Positions 9,050 to 19,386 of a stretch of DNA of 64,000 nucleotides are shown here, piece after piece; the first letter of the stretch is position 1; each line of letters starts with the position of its first letter. This stretch comes from Bacillus albus. GTDB taxonomy: Bacteria > Bacillota > Bacilli > Bacillales > Bacillaceae_G. The notes below the pieces were generated by a model. That model was given only the letters and a program-made list of their open reading frames with translations, ran no database searches and was not told where the DNA came from. A program made the translations under genes and the position numbers. The DNA lies in contig NZ_MAOE01000132.1 of assembly GCF_001884185.1 (NCBI RefSeq), positions 51,572 through 115,571 of the forward strand. Reading direction: 5' to 3'.

Positions 9050-9577
9050 ATGAAAATATACATAGAACAATTAAAGAAAAACGATGCTAAGGATTTATTT
9101 ACGTTTGAACTTACGAATAAATCTTTTTTTGAAACAATGGTACCAAATCGTGGCTCGCAATATTTTGATTTTAAATATTTTCAAAAACTACTAGATGATT
9201 TATTAATAGAACAGGCTGATGGGGATTCTTACTTTTATTTAATTCGTAATGAAGAAAAAGAAATTGTAGGACGAATAAATTTAGTGGATATTGATACAGA
9301 AACCCGAAGCAGTTCGCTAGGTTATCGGGTAGGAGAAAAGTTTACTAAAAAAGGCGTTGCAACAGCAGCTGTAAAATTAGTTATAGAAGTAGCGAAAAAT
9401 AATAAAATTAATGAGATTCATGCTAAAACAACTACTAATAATCTTGCATCACAAAGTGTATTAGAAAAAAGCGGGTTTTCTTCCTATCAAAACGAAGCAG
9501 ATACAACATCTGTAGAATTAAATGGAGAACATGTGAAATTTGTACATTATATATGGAGAAATACTTCGCGCTTATAA
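9050..9577 (+). CDS. GNAT acetyltransferase, RimJ/RimL-like
   Basis: A 175-residue protein with AGAAGGAG ahead of the ATG. The architecture fits the RimJ/RimL branch: an early [15 protein letters not shown] segment, then GRINLVDID on beta-4, [20 protein letters not shown] forming the acetyl-CoA pyrophosphate loop, and [21 protein letters not shown] in the C-terminal half. It probably acetylates protein N termini or small amines. It heads a likely three-gene operon with the DinB-fold and GNAT genes that follow (17-base and 1-base gaps). Confidence 0.85.
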   Translation: MKIYIEQLKKNDAKDLFTFELTNKSFFETMVPNRGSQYFDFKYFQKLLDDLLIEQADGDSYFYLIRNEEKEIVGRINLVDIDTETRSSSLGYRVGEKFTKKGVATAAVKLVIEVAKNNKINEIHAKTTTNNLASQSVLEKSGFSSYQNEADTTSVELNGEHVKFVHYIWRNTSRL

Positions 9578-9593
9578 TAAGGGGGACTTATTC

Positions 9594-10115
9594 ATGAATG
9601 ATTTACGTTATCCAATTGGCCAATTTACATACAAACGCCCTATAACTGAAGAAATGATAGATACATGGATTCAAGAAATTGAAGATTTACCAAATGAACT
9701 AACAAAGGCTATCAAAGATTTAGATCAGAAGCAGTTAGATACGCCATATCGAGTTGGTGGATGGACGGTTCGTCAAGTAGTCCATCACGTTGTTGATAGC
9801 CATATGAACAGCTACATACGCTTTAAATTAGCACTAACAGAAAAGAACCCTACGATTAAACCGTATAAAGAAGAAAAGTGGGCAGAACTACCTGATTCTA
9901 AATTACCAGTAGATGTTTCACTAGTAATGTTAGATTCATTACATAAAAGATGGGTTAACCTTTTATATTCTCTAGAACTTGAAGATTTAGAAAAGACATT
10001 TAACCATCCAGAGACTGGTGAAACAAAACTTGCTGCTGCAATTGGACTATATGCATGGCACGGACGTCATCATACCGCTCATATAACTTCATTAAGAAAG
10101 CGACTAAATTGGTAA
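9594..10115 (+). CDS. BstA/YfiT-like DinB-fold thiol transferase
   Basis: A 173-residue DinB four-helix protein. It starts at ATG 9594 behind AAGGGGG. Metal-ligand histidines are placed as in YfiT/Bst[12 protein letters not shown] in the first half and [13 protein letters not shown] near the C terminus. Opening residues [14 protein letters not shown] and the [11 protein letters not shown] helix are characteristic of the YfiT subfamily, whose Bacillus member is a bacillithiol S-transferase in detoxification. The exact cosubstrate is inferred from family membership. Same operon as the flanking acetyltransferases. Confidence 0.82.
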   Translation: MNDLRYPIGQFTYKRPITEEMIDTWIQEIEDLPNELTKAIKDLDQKQLDTPYRVGGWTVRQVVHHVVDSHMNSYIRFKLALTEKNPTIKPYKEEKWAELPDSKLPVDVSLVMLDSLHKRWVNLLYSLELEDLEKTFNHPETGETKLAAAIGLYAWHGRHHTAHITSLRKRLNW

Positions 10116-10116
10116 C

Positions 10117-10590
10117 ATGAAGATTACTTTAGAGAATGCGACAGAAAATGATGCAGTAGCTTTATTTCAAATGCAAATAGACTCGTTTACCCCTTTATTA
10201 AATAAATATAAAGACTATGAAACAAGTCCAGCAAATGAATCTATTGAAAAAATGATTTTAAGGATAAATAACCCTAGTAATAACTTTTATAAGATTATAT
10301 TTGATTCGAACCTTGTAGGAGCGATATGCATATCTAAAAAGGAACTACCTTATAAATTTTGGATCAGCCCAATGTTTATTCATCCAAACAATCAAGGGAA
10401 AGGAATCGCTCAGCAGGTACTTTTTTTAATTGAAGAGATGGTTCCAGAAGCACAGTGTTTTGAACTTGCTACGATTTTAGAAGAAGAAAGAAATTGTTTT
10501 TTATACGAAAAGATGGGATATAAAAGAACAGAAGTAACAAAGAAATTAAATGATAAAACTACACTTGTTTATTACAAAAAAGAAAGGTAA
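10117..10590 (+). CDS. GNAT family N-acetyltransferase
   Basis: A 157-residue protein starting one base after the previous stop codon, with no clear ribosome site of its own, so translational coupling is likely. The acetyl-CoA loop is FIHPNNQGKGIAQQVLFLIE (Q-x-x-G-x-G/A), then a C-terminal FLYEKMGYKR segment. Substrate unknown. Third gene of the operon starting at 9050; the operon ends at the hairpin overlapping its stop codon. Confidence 0.82.
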   Translation: MKITLENATENDAVALFQMQIDSFTPLLNKYKDYETSPANESIEKMILRINNPSNNFYKIIFDSNLVGAICISKKELPYKFWISPMFIHPNNQGKGIAQQVLFLIEEMVPEAQCFELATILEEERNCFLYEKMGYKRTEVTKKLNDKTTLVYYKKER

Positions 10591-10618
10591 AGCATTTGAA
10601 ATACGCTTTACCTTTTTC
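10583..10618 (+). terminator. Terminator of the GNAT-BstA-GNAT operon
   Basis: An 11-bp stem (10583-10593 with 10605-10615) followed by T-rich sequence; the stop codon of the GNAT gene lies inside the left arm. Confidence 0.8.
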
Positions 10619-10711
10619 TGTTATTCGAGATTAAATATACAAAAACGATGCATATTCTTCCGAAATACTCGGGTTAGTAATTTTGCAAATGAATAAACAT
10701 GCGAAAAGACA

Positions 10712-11089
10712 TTATTTTGTCGTATATGTTACTAACGCTTTTTGAATACTTAAAACACTATCGTCACCTTTAAATTCTTTCGTAATTGGTGTACTCAAAC
10801 TAGATACCCAAATTTTAAGTTCAGCATCTAAATCAAAATGCCCAGCTGTTTCAATGCTAAATTGTGTAATGCTTTTATAAGGAATAGAATGATACTCTGT
10901 TTTTTTACCTGATATTCCTTGTTTATCTACTAAAATAAGACGACGATTTGTAAATACGATTAAATCACGAATTAATTTATAAGCATGCTCAACTTTCTCA
11001 TCGTTTAACATAATCTTCTCTAAATCACGTTCAACACTTTCTGTACTCGCATTTGATGCATTTCCTAAAATACCGCTAAATAAACCCAT
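10712..11089 (-). CDS. Bacterial PH-domain protein (bPH family, DUF1696-like)
   Basis: 125 residues. ATG 11089 was chosen because AGGAGG lies 8 bases upstream; an in-frame upstream ATG overlaps that site. The sequence MGLFSGILGNAS followed by VERDLEKIMLNDEKVEHAYK, IVFTNRRLILVDKQG and YHSIPYKSITQFSIETAG is typical of the small bacterial pleckstrin-homology proteins found across Firmicutes. The domain is a single beta barrel, probably oligomeric; molecular function is not established. Monocistronic. Confidence 0.8.
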   Translation of the reverse strand: MGLFSGILGNASNASTESVERDLEKIMLNDEKVEHAYKLIRDLIVFTNRRLILVDKQGISGKKTEYHSIPYKSITQFSIETAGHFDLDAELKIWVSSLSTPITKEFKGDDSVLSIQKALVTYTTK

Positions 11090-11268
11090 AGGAAATTCCT
11101 CCTCCATTATTTGTGGATTGTGTTACTTATATTGTACCATGCAATTTACTAAGAAATTATGACATTACTTTAGTAGTTTCTGGTTATTGTTGCAATTCTT
11201 TTTTATAACCTCATCTTAAAATCTTATGCTAACATGTAAGTAAGAAAAAAGAAGCAGAGGGATATGGT

Positions 11269-12120
11269 ATGAAAAATATCGGTTTAGTTTTAGAGGGCGG
11301 AGGAATGAAAGGATTATATACTGCGGGAGTACTCGAATATTTTATGGAAAAGAACTTATACTTTCCTTATGTAGTCGGTGTATCGGCTGGAGCATGTATG
11401 GGCGCAACTTATTTATCACGTCAAAAAGGAAGGAATAAAAAAGTAAATACAGAGCTCGTATCAGATCACCGTTATATATCTTATCGAAATTTGATACGAA
11501 AACGTGAATTATTCGGAATGGATTTTTTATTTAATGAAGTACCTAATAAAATTGTACCATTTGATTTTCAAACATTCTTACACTCTAATGAACAGTTTGT
11601 TATAGGAACGACTGATTGCGATTCAGGAAAAGCAGTTTATTACAATAAAATAGAACACGGTAATGACATTTTAAAGATCATTCGTGCATCAAGTTCGGTC
11701 CCTTTTATAGCGCCTGCTGTAGAATATGATAATCGAAAATTGCTAGATGGAGGGATTATTGATCCTATACCAGTTTTAAAAGCGCAAACTGATGGTTATG
11801 AAAAGAACGTCGTTATTATGACAAAGCCAGAAGGATATGAGAAGCGGCGAAATAAGTTTTCTAGGCTAGCTAAAATTTTATATAGAAAATATCCGAATAT
11901 CGCACAATCTTTAGTAGAACATTATCGTTTTTATAATGAGACGATATCTTATATGGGGCAAATAGAACAAAAAGATAATTTCTATGTTATTCAACCTAGC
12001 GTGCAGCTTCCTATAAGCGGAATAGAAAGAAATAAAGAGAAACTTGTTAATCTATATAATCTTGGTTATACAGATGCTCAATATCATTATGAAAAATTAT
12101 TAAGGTGGATAGAGAAATAA
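11269..12120 (+). CDS. Patatin-like phospholipase family protein
   Basis: A 283-residue serine hydrolase. It has the oxyanion glycine loop LVLEGGGMKGLYTAGVLEYF at the N terminus, the nucleophile elbow VGVSAGAC (GxSxG) near residue 43, and the catalytic Asp in DGGIIDPIPV near residue 163. These three elements in this order and spacing define the bacterial patatin/RssA group, which cleaves acyl esters of lipids. No signal peptide, so it is probably cytoplasmic. AGAGGGA precedes the ATG. A small frameshifted gene follows 12 bases later and may be its operon partner. Confidence 0.9.
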   Translation: MKNIGLVLEGGGMKGLYTAGVLEYFMEKNLYFPYVVGVSAGACMGATYLSRQKGRNKKVNTELVSDHRYISYRNLIRKRELFGMDFLFNEVPNKIVPFDFQTFLHSNEQFVIGTTDCDSGKAVYYNKIEHGNDILKIIRASSSVPFIAPAVEYDNRKLLDGGIIDPIPVLKAQTDGYEKNVVIMTKPEGYEKRRNKFSRLAKILYRKYPNIAQSLVEHYRFYNETISYMGQIEQKDNFYVIQPSVQLPISGIERNKEKLVNLYNLGYTDAQYHYEKLLRWIEK

Positions 12121-12132
12121 AGGGGTGGAAAG

Positions 12133-12367
12133 TTGCTATTAGGTAAGAAGGTTATTTTTAATGAATTGCAGAAAATGTATAGTCCGCTACAAAAACCGTT
12201 TCCGTATCGTGCGTCAGCAAATAAAGTGGCTAAGGAAATCGTTTTTTGAATGGTTTCCGCAATATCGTTTTATTGAAACGGAAATTGTGAAGTATCCCAT
12301 TTTGTATAGAGATTTCATGAATTATGAGAAGTCTAAGAAACTATTACTATATTATCTTACTGAATAA
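12133..12367 (+). pseudogene. Small hypothetical gene split by a frameshift at a T6 run
   Basis: A TTG at 12133, with AAAGGGGTGG just upstream, opens a frame that runs to a TGA right after the T6 run at 12242-12247. Removing one T would join it to the frame ending at 12367, giving a ~77-residue basic protein with LLLGKKVIFNELQKMY at its start, KEIVFEWFPQYRFIE at the junction and KSKKLLLYYLTE at the end. The join is smooth in codon use and composition. Either the gene is broken here or the homopolymer was miscalled. No family recognised. It sits 12 bases after the patatin gene and before a strong terminator. Confidence 0.55.
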
Positions 12368-12372
12368 AAATA

Positions 12373-12410
12373 AAAACGTACAAGTCATACTGCTTGTACG
12401 TTTTTTGTTC
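12373..12410 (+). terminator. Terminator of the patatin transcript
   Basis: A 12-bp stem (12373-12384 with 12393-12404), 8-nt loop, followed by more T. Confidence 0.9.
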
Positions 12411-12603
12411 ATAAAAAAGTCAATATTTATACCTTGTTTAAATAGGGATTTTAATGTGCAAAAAGAAGTATTTATAGAATATAGTAAGGGAGGAGAGGCG
12501 TTTAGCGATTGTTTTCCTTTAATGCATTGTCCTACTCGAATATCGTTAGTTATTTATGTTAAAATATTTCGAGTGAAATTAAGACAGGAGGGACAACATT
12601 AAC

Positions 12604-12969
12604 ATGGAAAATGTATCAAATATAGATAAATTGGAATCAATAAAATCTTTACAATCAACAATTCGTAAACTTGAAAATGCACTATCACAAATGACTCAAA
12701 AAGGTGCAAATACTACATTAGTAAAAAAACGACTTAAAGCAGTTTGCGTAGGGTTAGCAGTACTAGAAAATATTTGGAATCAAGAAAGTCACCAGTATAA
12801 TCATGAAGAGCTAGCAGAGGCTCGTAATATCCTTACTTGTTTGCTCCCATCAATAGAGAAAGCCTATGATAAGTCTAAAGCTGGAAGTCCTCAAAGAACA
12901 CTTTTAACAAGACGGATAAAAGCGTTGGAACTTTCTATTCAGGCAATTGATAAACTTTCTAATAAATAA
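12604..12969 (+). CDS. Hypothetical alpha-helical protein
   Basis: 121 residues, predicted almost wholly helical with heptad-like leucines (SLQSTIRKLENALSQM; RRIKALELSIQAIDKL). The two halves show a weak internal resemblance: TTLVKKRLKAVCVGLAVLE compared with RTLLTRRIKALELSIQAID. This suggests a duplicated helical hairpin. AGGAGGG lies about 11 bases before the ATG, a little long. No catalytic motif and no membrane segment. Family not recognised. Confidence 0.6.
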   Translation: MENVSNIDKLESIKSLQSTIRKLENALSQMTQKGANTTLVKKRLKAVCVGLAVLENIWNQESHQYNHEELAEARNILTCLLPSIEKAYDKSKAGSPQRTLLTRRIKALELSIQAIDKLSNK

Positions 12970-13044
12970 CTCATCTACATACATAACATCCTAATCCTAA
13001 ATTCTATAAAAGCAATCTAATGAAAAGAAATGCAAAGGAGGAAG

Positions 13045-14185
13045 ATAGGCGACTTCAATAATTAGTCCTAAGTTAGAGGAGCTTAATAATCAATTAAAGA
13101 ATGGAAATGAGAAAGCTTTGTATATTTGGTTAGGGGATCGAAAAACTAAAAACGTTTATGTATTCGGTAGTGTACCTGGTTGGGATCTGTCTGTAAATCA
13201 ATTAAAACGATTGTTACAGACAGATATTTGGTATGCAACGTCTAGGACGGATAAGAGTTTTATTTCAACGTACTATTTTTCAGTAAACGATGTTTTCGAA
13301 AATGATTGGATAAAGCGTAGTGAACAGTATCGATTAGACCAATTTAATGGAAATACATTTGGAGAAGGTACCGATAAAGCGTCTTTGTTAAATATAGAAA
13401 TGGAGGTGCAGTATAGCAGTCGTTTTCCTTCAAAGCATTATCCATCCGGAAAAATTGAAACATATTCTTTTCATAGCACAATTTTAAATAACACACGTAA
13501 AATTCATATTTATACGCCTCATGATTATTCTCACACTTCACATCTTCAAGAACTTCTCATTGTATTTGATGGAAATTCATTCATTAATAACCTTTCAATC
13601 GCAAAAACACTCAATTATTTAATTTACGAAAAAGAAATCCCATCTTGTATTGCTGTTGCTATAGATCCAGTTAATCGGCTAGAAGAGCTAACTTATAACG
13701 ATAAAATGAATACATTTTTAACGGAGGAATTACTTCCGTGGATTCAGGCGAAGTATCATGTGCATCAAGAAGCGAAACATACAACAATTGCTGGTTTCAG
13801 TCTTGGTGGCCTAGCAGCTTGTTATGCAGCGCTTCAAAATCCAGACATTTTCGTACCCACCTTTTTCCAATGTCTGGATCCGTACATTGGAAAAAGGTGG
13901 GTACGAAAATAAAATTCCTTGGATTGAAAATCAAATTTCATCTATAGATTCAAATGCGACGCAACCTCATTTTTATATAGCAGCAGGAGAACTTGAAAAC
14001 AAACCTCTTTTAACGGCTAATAGACGTCTGTATAAAGCTTTAAAAGAAAAGGAATACCAAATGCTTATGAAGAGTTTCAAGGCGGCCATGACGGTGTTTG
14101 GTGGCGAGAAAAGTTATTTGATGGGTTGAAAGCTTTAAAACTTACAAAAACACACTATAAAACAAAAAGGAGAGAGAATCTATGA
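13045..14185 (+). pseudogene. Broken alpha/beta-hydrolase esterase (enterochelin-esterase/EstD type)
   Basis: Remains of one esterase spread over three frames. AAGGAGGAAG is followed by ATAGGCGACTTCA where an intact gene should read ATGGCG, so the start codon appears lost by a one-base insertion. The first frame carries the N-terminal domain (NVYVFGSVPGWDLS), EELLPWIQAKYHV and the nucleophile elbow IAGFSLGGLAACYAALQ. The frame then changes inside a 27-bp inverted repeat, again at an A5 run (WKK then GGYENKIPW), and again near 14060. The last frame carries the expected catalytic-histidine segment EEFQGGHDGVWWREKL and ends at 14185. The N-terminal part also seems shorter than the family norm. 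Clearly non-functional. Confidence 0.85.
13847..13910. repeat. 27-bp perfect inverted repeat inside the esterase pseudogene
   Basis: Positions 13847-13873 are the exact reverse complement of 13884-13910, with a 10-base spacer (13874-13883). The right arm is the natural esterase coding sequence (TGGAAAAAGGTGGGTACG region). The left arm replaces the coding sequence expected between PDIF and MSGS. This looks like a templated (quasipalindrome or strand-switch) mutation rather than a mobile element or terminator. Confidence 0.9.
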
Positions 14186-14589
14186 ATCAAGAAGAACTAG
14201 ATAAAAAACTAAAAAAGCAAGAGATTTTAGTAAAAGATGAGAAAGTTTGGACCTTTACATATGAGGACCATATTAGTTCTATCTTGAAAGAAGCAGAAAA
14301 GAAAGGGTCTTTTGATAATTTACCTGGTAAAGGGAAACCTCTAAATCTAGATAAAGATCTTTCGTACAATCCTGAAAAGCAACTGTATAGAACTTTGAAA
14401 AATAATCATGTATTACCTAGGTGGATTGAGCTTTCAAAGGAAATTGATGATTTAAAAGAAAAGCTAAAAGAAAATACAAATACTGCAGAATCAGCGAATT
14501 TAATTCGAACTATTAATAAAAAGGTTTTAGAACATAATTTACTTTGTCCACCAAGTGCGCAAAAAACAAGGGTAAAAACGGATTTTTAA
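14182..14589 (+). CDS. DnaJ-homologue C28-type domain protein (DUF1992)
   Basis: A 135-residue soluble protein, AGGAGAGAG ahead of ATG 14182. The conserved core is EDHISSILKEAEKKGSFDNL followed by PGKGKPLNL and PRWIELSKEIDDLK, which is the DUF1992 (DNAJC28 conserved domain) signature. Despite the name, no J-domain HPD motif is present. Function is unknown across bacteria. The start codon overlaps the end of the esterase pseudogene by four bases, suggesting an ancestral operon. Confidence 0.85.
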   Translation: MNQEELDKKLKKQEILVKDEKVWTFTYEDHISSILKEAEKKGSFDNLPGKGKPLNLDKDLSYNPEKQLYRTLKNNHVLPRWIELSKEIDDLKEKLKENTNTAESANLIRTINKKVLEHNLLCPPSAQKTRVKTDF

Positions 14590-14667
14590 CGATTTTTAAT
14601 GAAGCTATCTTTTGCTATATAATTAAGTAAGGCATTTTCAATTCATTATTAAAGGGAGGCAAATGCA

Positions 14668-15483
14668 ATGAAGAATACGTATCAACTTCAAATTCCGAAA
14701 AAACTAGAGCAGTATCGTAGTATTTTAGAAGAAAGTGTGAAACCGTATATAAACGTGTCTGGAACATTAGCAGAGACAACGCTTTTTGAGAGTAAGTTTG
14801 GTGGTTATCCGTATTTACCTATAGATCAAGAGCATCCTAAAGATTCAAATGGACAACCTATGATGTTACTTGCGCAGCTAAACTTTGAAGAAATACCGCA
14901 TGTTGAATATATGCCTCAGGAGGGAATGTTACAGTTTTTTGTAAGTGCTGATGATGAGCTTTATGGAGCCGATTTTGATCATCCAACAATACAAAAAGAC
15001 TTTCGAATTATTTATCATTCTACAATTATAAAAGATTTAAATAAGGTAATTACTGAGTTTAGTTATTTAAACACTTTAGAATTAGAGGACTTTATTATTC
15101 CCGAAGCAGCGAAATTAAAGTTTGAATTAGGTTATCAACCAGTAACATCAAGGGATTATCGATTTGAAAAGATGTTTAGTGAGGAAATTGATTGGGAAGA
15201 AATTGTTGATGAAGAAAATAATACAGAATTAGGCGAACTGTATGATGATTTATGTGAAGATCAAGGACATAAAATTGGTGGTTACCCATTTTTTACACAG
15301 ACAGATCCAAGGGAATGGGAAGAAAAATACCAGCAACATGAGGTATTATTACTACAAATCGACACAGACGATTCATTAAATATTATGTGGGGAGATTCTG
15401 GTGTTGCTAATTTCTTTATAAAGAAAGACGATTTATTAAATCTAGATTTTTCCAATGTTATTTATAATTGGGATTGTTATTAA
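14668..15483 (+). CDS. YwqG family protein (DUF1963)
   Basis: A 271-residue soluble acidic protein with AAGGGAGG before the ATG. It follows the YwqG/DUF1963 layout: SKFGGYPYLPIDQEHP near residue 50, MMLLAQLNFEEIPH, LQFFVSADDELYGADF, KIGGYPFFTQTDPRE near residue 205, and the C-terminal LLLQIDTDD with MWGDSGVANFFI. In other bacteria members sit in type VII secretion or cell-wall loci, but none of those genes is near. Function unknown. Confidence 0.88.
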   Translation: MKNTYQLQIPKKLEQYRSILEESVKPYINVSGTLAETTLFESKFGGYPYLPIDQEHPKDSNGQPMMLLAQLNFEEIPHVEYMPQEGMLQFFVSADDELYGADFDHPTIQKDFRIIYHSTIIKDLNKVITEFSYLNTLELEDFIIPEAAKLKFELGYQPVTSRDYRFEKMFSEEIDWEEIVDEENNTELGELYDDLCEDQGHKIGGYPFFTQTDPREWEEKYQQHEVLLLQIDTDDSLNIMWGDSGVANFFIKKDDLLNLDFSNVIYNWDCY

Positions 15484-15511
15484 AAATATATAAATGAAAT
15501 ACTAGCAAGCT

Positions 15512-15545
15512 AAAAAATCTTCCTTAAGGTGAGGGAGATTTTTTT
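15512..15545 (+). terminator. Terminator after the YwqG gene
   Basis: A 12-bp stem (15512-15523 with 15533-15544, one G-T pair) ending in T7. Confidence 0.85.
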
Positions 15546-16130
<585 letters not shown>

Positions 16131-16133
16131 AAA

Positions 16134-16175
16134 AATGCAATTCGTTTTAAATGAACGCATTAAACGAATTGCATT
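16134..16175 (-). terminator. Terminator of the chimeric phosphatase-RidA gene
   Basis: A 14-bp perfect stem (16134-16147 with 16162-16175) with a 14-nt loop. On the minus strand it is followed by T6, fitting termination of the gene ending at 16203. Confidence 0.85.
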
Positions 16176-16202
16176 GATATGATGACGAATAAGTTTTTAA
16201 AA

Positions 16203-16844
16203 TTAGTTTGCTACAGCAATTGCTTCGATTTCAATTAATAAGTTATCGTTAATTAACTTTCTAACTTCTACAGCCGAACTTGCTGAAGGATTTTTAGTGT
16301 CAATGTATTGGTCTCGTATATCTCTAACAATGGCCATTTGAGAAATATCTGTTAAGAAAAATGTTAATTTTACTACATCATTAAATTGTAATCCCGAAGT
16401 TTCTAATGCACTTTTGATGTTTTCGAATACTTGTCGCGTTTGTGTAGCTAAATCGCCAACGCCAACTATTTGACCATCAGCATTAATCGCTACTTGTCCA
16501 GATATGTAAATTGTTCGTTTAGCGTTATTACGATTTGGAAACATTTTCACCCGGTCTTCTGTCGTTAATCCTGAAGCCATACCATAATTACGTTCTATAA
16601 AATTTTCCATTTCAATGATTTCAACTGGTTTTAACATGTACTGATTTATGATTTCAGCTGTTTGTTTTGCTCTTGATAAAGGACTAGAAATAATTACATC
16701 CCATCGGTTTTCGCACAAATACAAACCGCATTTTTCAGCTTGTTGCTTACCGTTTTTATTTAGATCAATGTTCTCACGGCCTTGAAGCTTTCCAATAGCA
16801 TTCCATTCAGTTTCACCATGTCTAATTAAGCATACAACAGTCAT
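16203..16844 (-). CDS. Chimera: truncated histidine phosphatase fused to RidA-family domain
   Basis: A 213-residue protein; ATG 16844 has AGGAGGG 7 bases upstream. Residues 1 to about 105 are the first half of a histidine (phosphoglycerate-mutase-like) phosphatase, with VCLIRHGETEWNAIGKLQG and SSPLSRAKQTAEIIN. The second catalytic histidine region is absent. From about residue 108 the protein is RidA (YjgF/UK114), an imine deaminase family: TIYISGQVAI, QTRQVFENIKSALETSGLQF, VVKLTFFLTD and LLIEIEAIAVAN. About 20 N-terminal residues of RidA are missing. The simplest origin is an in-frame deletion joining two neighbouring genes. Neither activity is expected to be fully retained, although the conserved arginine near the RidA end (AVEVRKL) is present. 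Confidence 0.85.
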   Translation of the reverse strand: MTVVCLIRHGETEWNAIGKLQGRENIDLNKNGKQQAEKCGLYLCENRWDVIISSPLSRAKQTAEIINQYMLKPVEIIEMENFIERNYGMASGLTTEDRVKMFPNRNNAKRTIYISGQVAINADGQIVGVGDLATQTRQVFENIKSALETSGLQFNDVVKLTFFLTDISQMAIVRDIRDQYIDTKNPSASSAVEVRKLINDNLLIEIEAIAVAN

Positions 16845-16863
16845 ATACATACCCTCCTGTTAC

Positions 16864-18166
<1,303 letters not shown>

Positions 18167-18315
18167 TTACATCCTCTCCTTCCTTTTAATAATTAGAGAC
18201 GTATTTTCTTCTATAACATATAACGAAACGTATGTTCTTTGTTGTTTATAAGAAATTATTTACCAAATTAAAACAATTTACATTGACTTTATATTCGGTT
18301 TAACTGCTGCATGAT

Positions 18316-19326
18316 TTGTTTTTTGTATATAAGAATAATGAATTCGACAAATTTATGAAAGGTACAGCATTAAAGATGAAAGGTAAATTAATTTCGTTTA
18401 AACTACAAATAGCCACAATAACAACATACGTAATAACTGATTACTTTAAAATGAAAACTAAGCTGCGTCCTATAAAGAATTTACCTGTTGTTTTATCGGA
18501 TAAAAATAATGAGTCTTTAGAGAGTGTGACATGGTTTGGGCACTCTGCTTCGCTATTAAAAATAGAAGGTAAAACATTGTTATTAGACCCGATGTTTGGA
18601 GATGCCTCTTCCCCATTTCCCCTGTTTAATAGTAAACGTTATAGTGATGCTTTTTCTTTAGAACGTGAAGACCTTCAAGAAATTGATGCGATTATCATTT
18701 CTCATAATCACTATGACCATTTAAATTACAAGAGTATTATGCAGTTAAAAGATCGTGCAAAACACTTTTATGTCCCAACTGGAGTTGCACAATATTTAAT
18801 TAAATGGGGCGTTTTACCTAGTAAAATTAGTGAGCATAATTGGTGGGACGAAATTACGTTTGATACTATAAAATTAGTTTGTGCACCTGCAAGGCATTTC
18901 TCTGGACGGAGTATAACAGATAGAGATTGTTCGTTATGGTGTTCATGGCTTATTTTAGGGAAAGAGACAAAAGTTTTCTTTAGTGGTGATAGCGGTTATG
19001 CTCCTCACTTTAAGGAGATTGGTGATAAGTACGGTCCATTCGATCTTACGTTAATGGAATGCGGGCAATATGATCCGAGGTGGTCTGCTATTCATATGTT
19101 GCCTGAAGAAACGGTACAAGCTCATATTGATGTTAAAGGAGAACTCCTTCTTCCAATTCATTGGGGGGCTTTTTCATTAGCATTACACGAATGGAGTGAC
19201 CCGATAGAACGTGTTACGAAAGAAGCTAAGCGTTTAGAAATTAAAATTACAACGCCTCAAATTGGCGAATCTATTACGTTAAAATCTACAGACTATCCAT
19301 CATCAGCTTGGTGGAGAGAAATTTAA
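18316..19326 (+). CDS. MBL-fold metallohydrolase, NAPE-PLD/UlaG-like
   Basis: Up to 336 residues. The metallo-beta-lactamase core is complete: TWFGHSASLLKIEGKTLLLD, the zinc motif ISHNHYDHL (HxHxDH), CAPARHFSGR, FFSGDSGYAP with the bridging Asp, and LLPIHWGAFSLALH. This order matches the N-acylphosphatidylethanolamine phospholipase D/YfnI-like group of membrane-associated hydrolases. The start is uncertain: TTG 18316 has no clear ribosome site, and ATG 18355 or 18376 would remove 13 or 20 residues. Substrate unknown. A terminator follows. Confidence 0.85.
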   Translation: MFFVYKNNEFDKFMKGTALKMKGKLISFKLQIATITTYVITDYFKMKTKLRPIKNLPVVLSDKNNESLESVTWFGHSASLLKIEGKTLLLDPMFGDASSPFPLFNSKRYSDAFSLEREDLQEIDAIIISHNHYDHLNYKSIMQLKDRAKHFYVPTGVAQYLIKWGVLPSKISEHNWWDEITFDTIKLVCAPARHFSGRSITDRDCSLWCSWLILGKETKVFFSGDSGYAPHFKEIGDKYGPFDLTLMECGQYDPRWSAIHMLPEETVQAHIDVKGELLLPIHWGAFSLALHEWSDPIERVTKEAKRLEIKITTPQIGESITLKSTDYPSSAWWREI

Positions 19327-19340
19327 TTATAAATAAAAAT

Positions 19341-19376
19341 GAGCGAACTCCCTTATAAGGAATTCGCTCTTCTTCT
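19341..19376. terminator. Bidirectional terminator between convergent genes
   Basis: An imperfect 11-bp stem (19341-19351 with 19359-19369) flanked by A-rich and T-rich tracts, placed between the MBL gene and the beta-helix gene. Confidence 0.75.
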
Positions 19377-19386
19377 GTATTTAAAC

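Noticed and set aside
12324-12602. Plus-strand 92-codon frame after the patatin gene
   Set aside because: Runs through the terminator hairpin at 12373-12410 and lacks a ribosome site; basic and hydrophobic residues are what the AT-rich sequence would give by chance.
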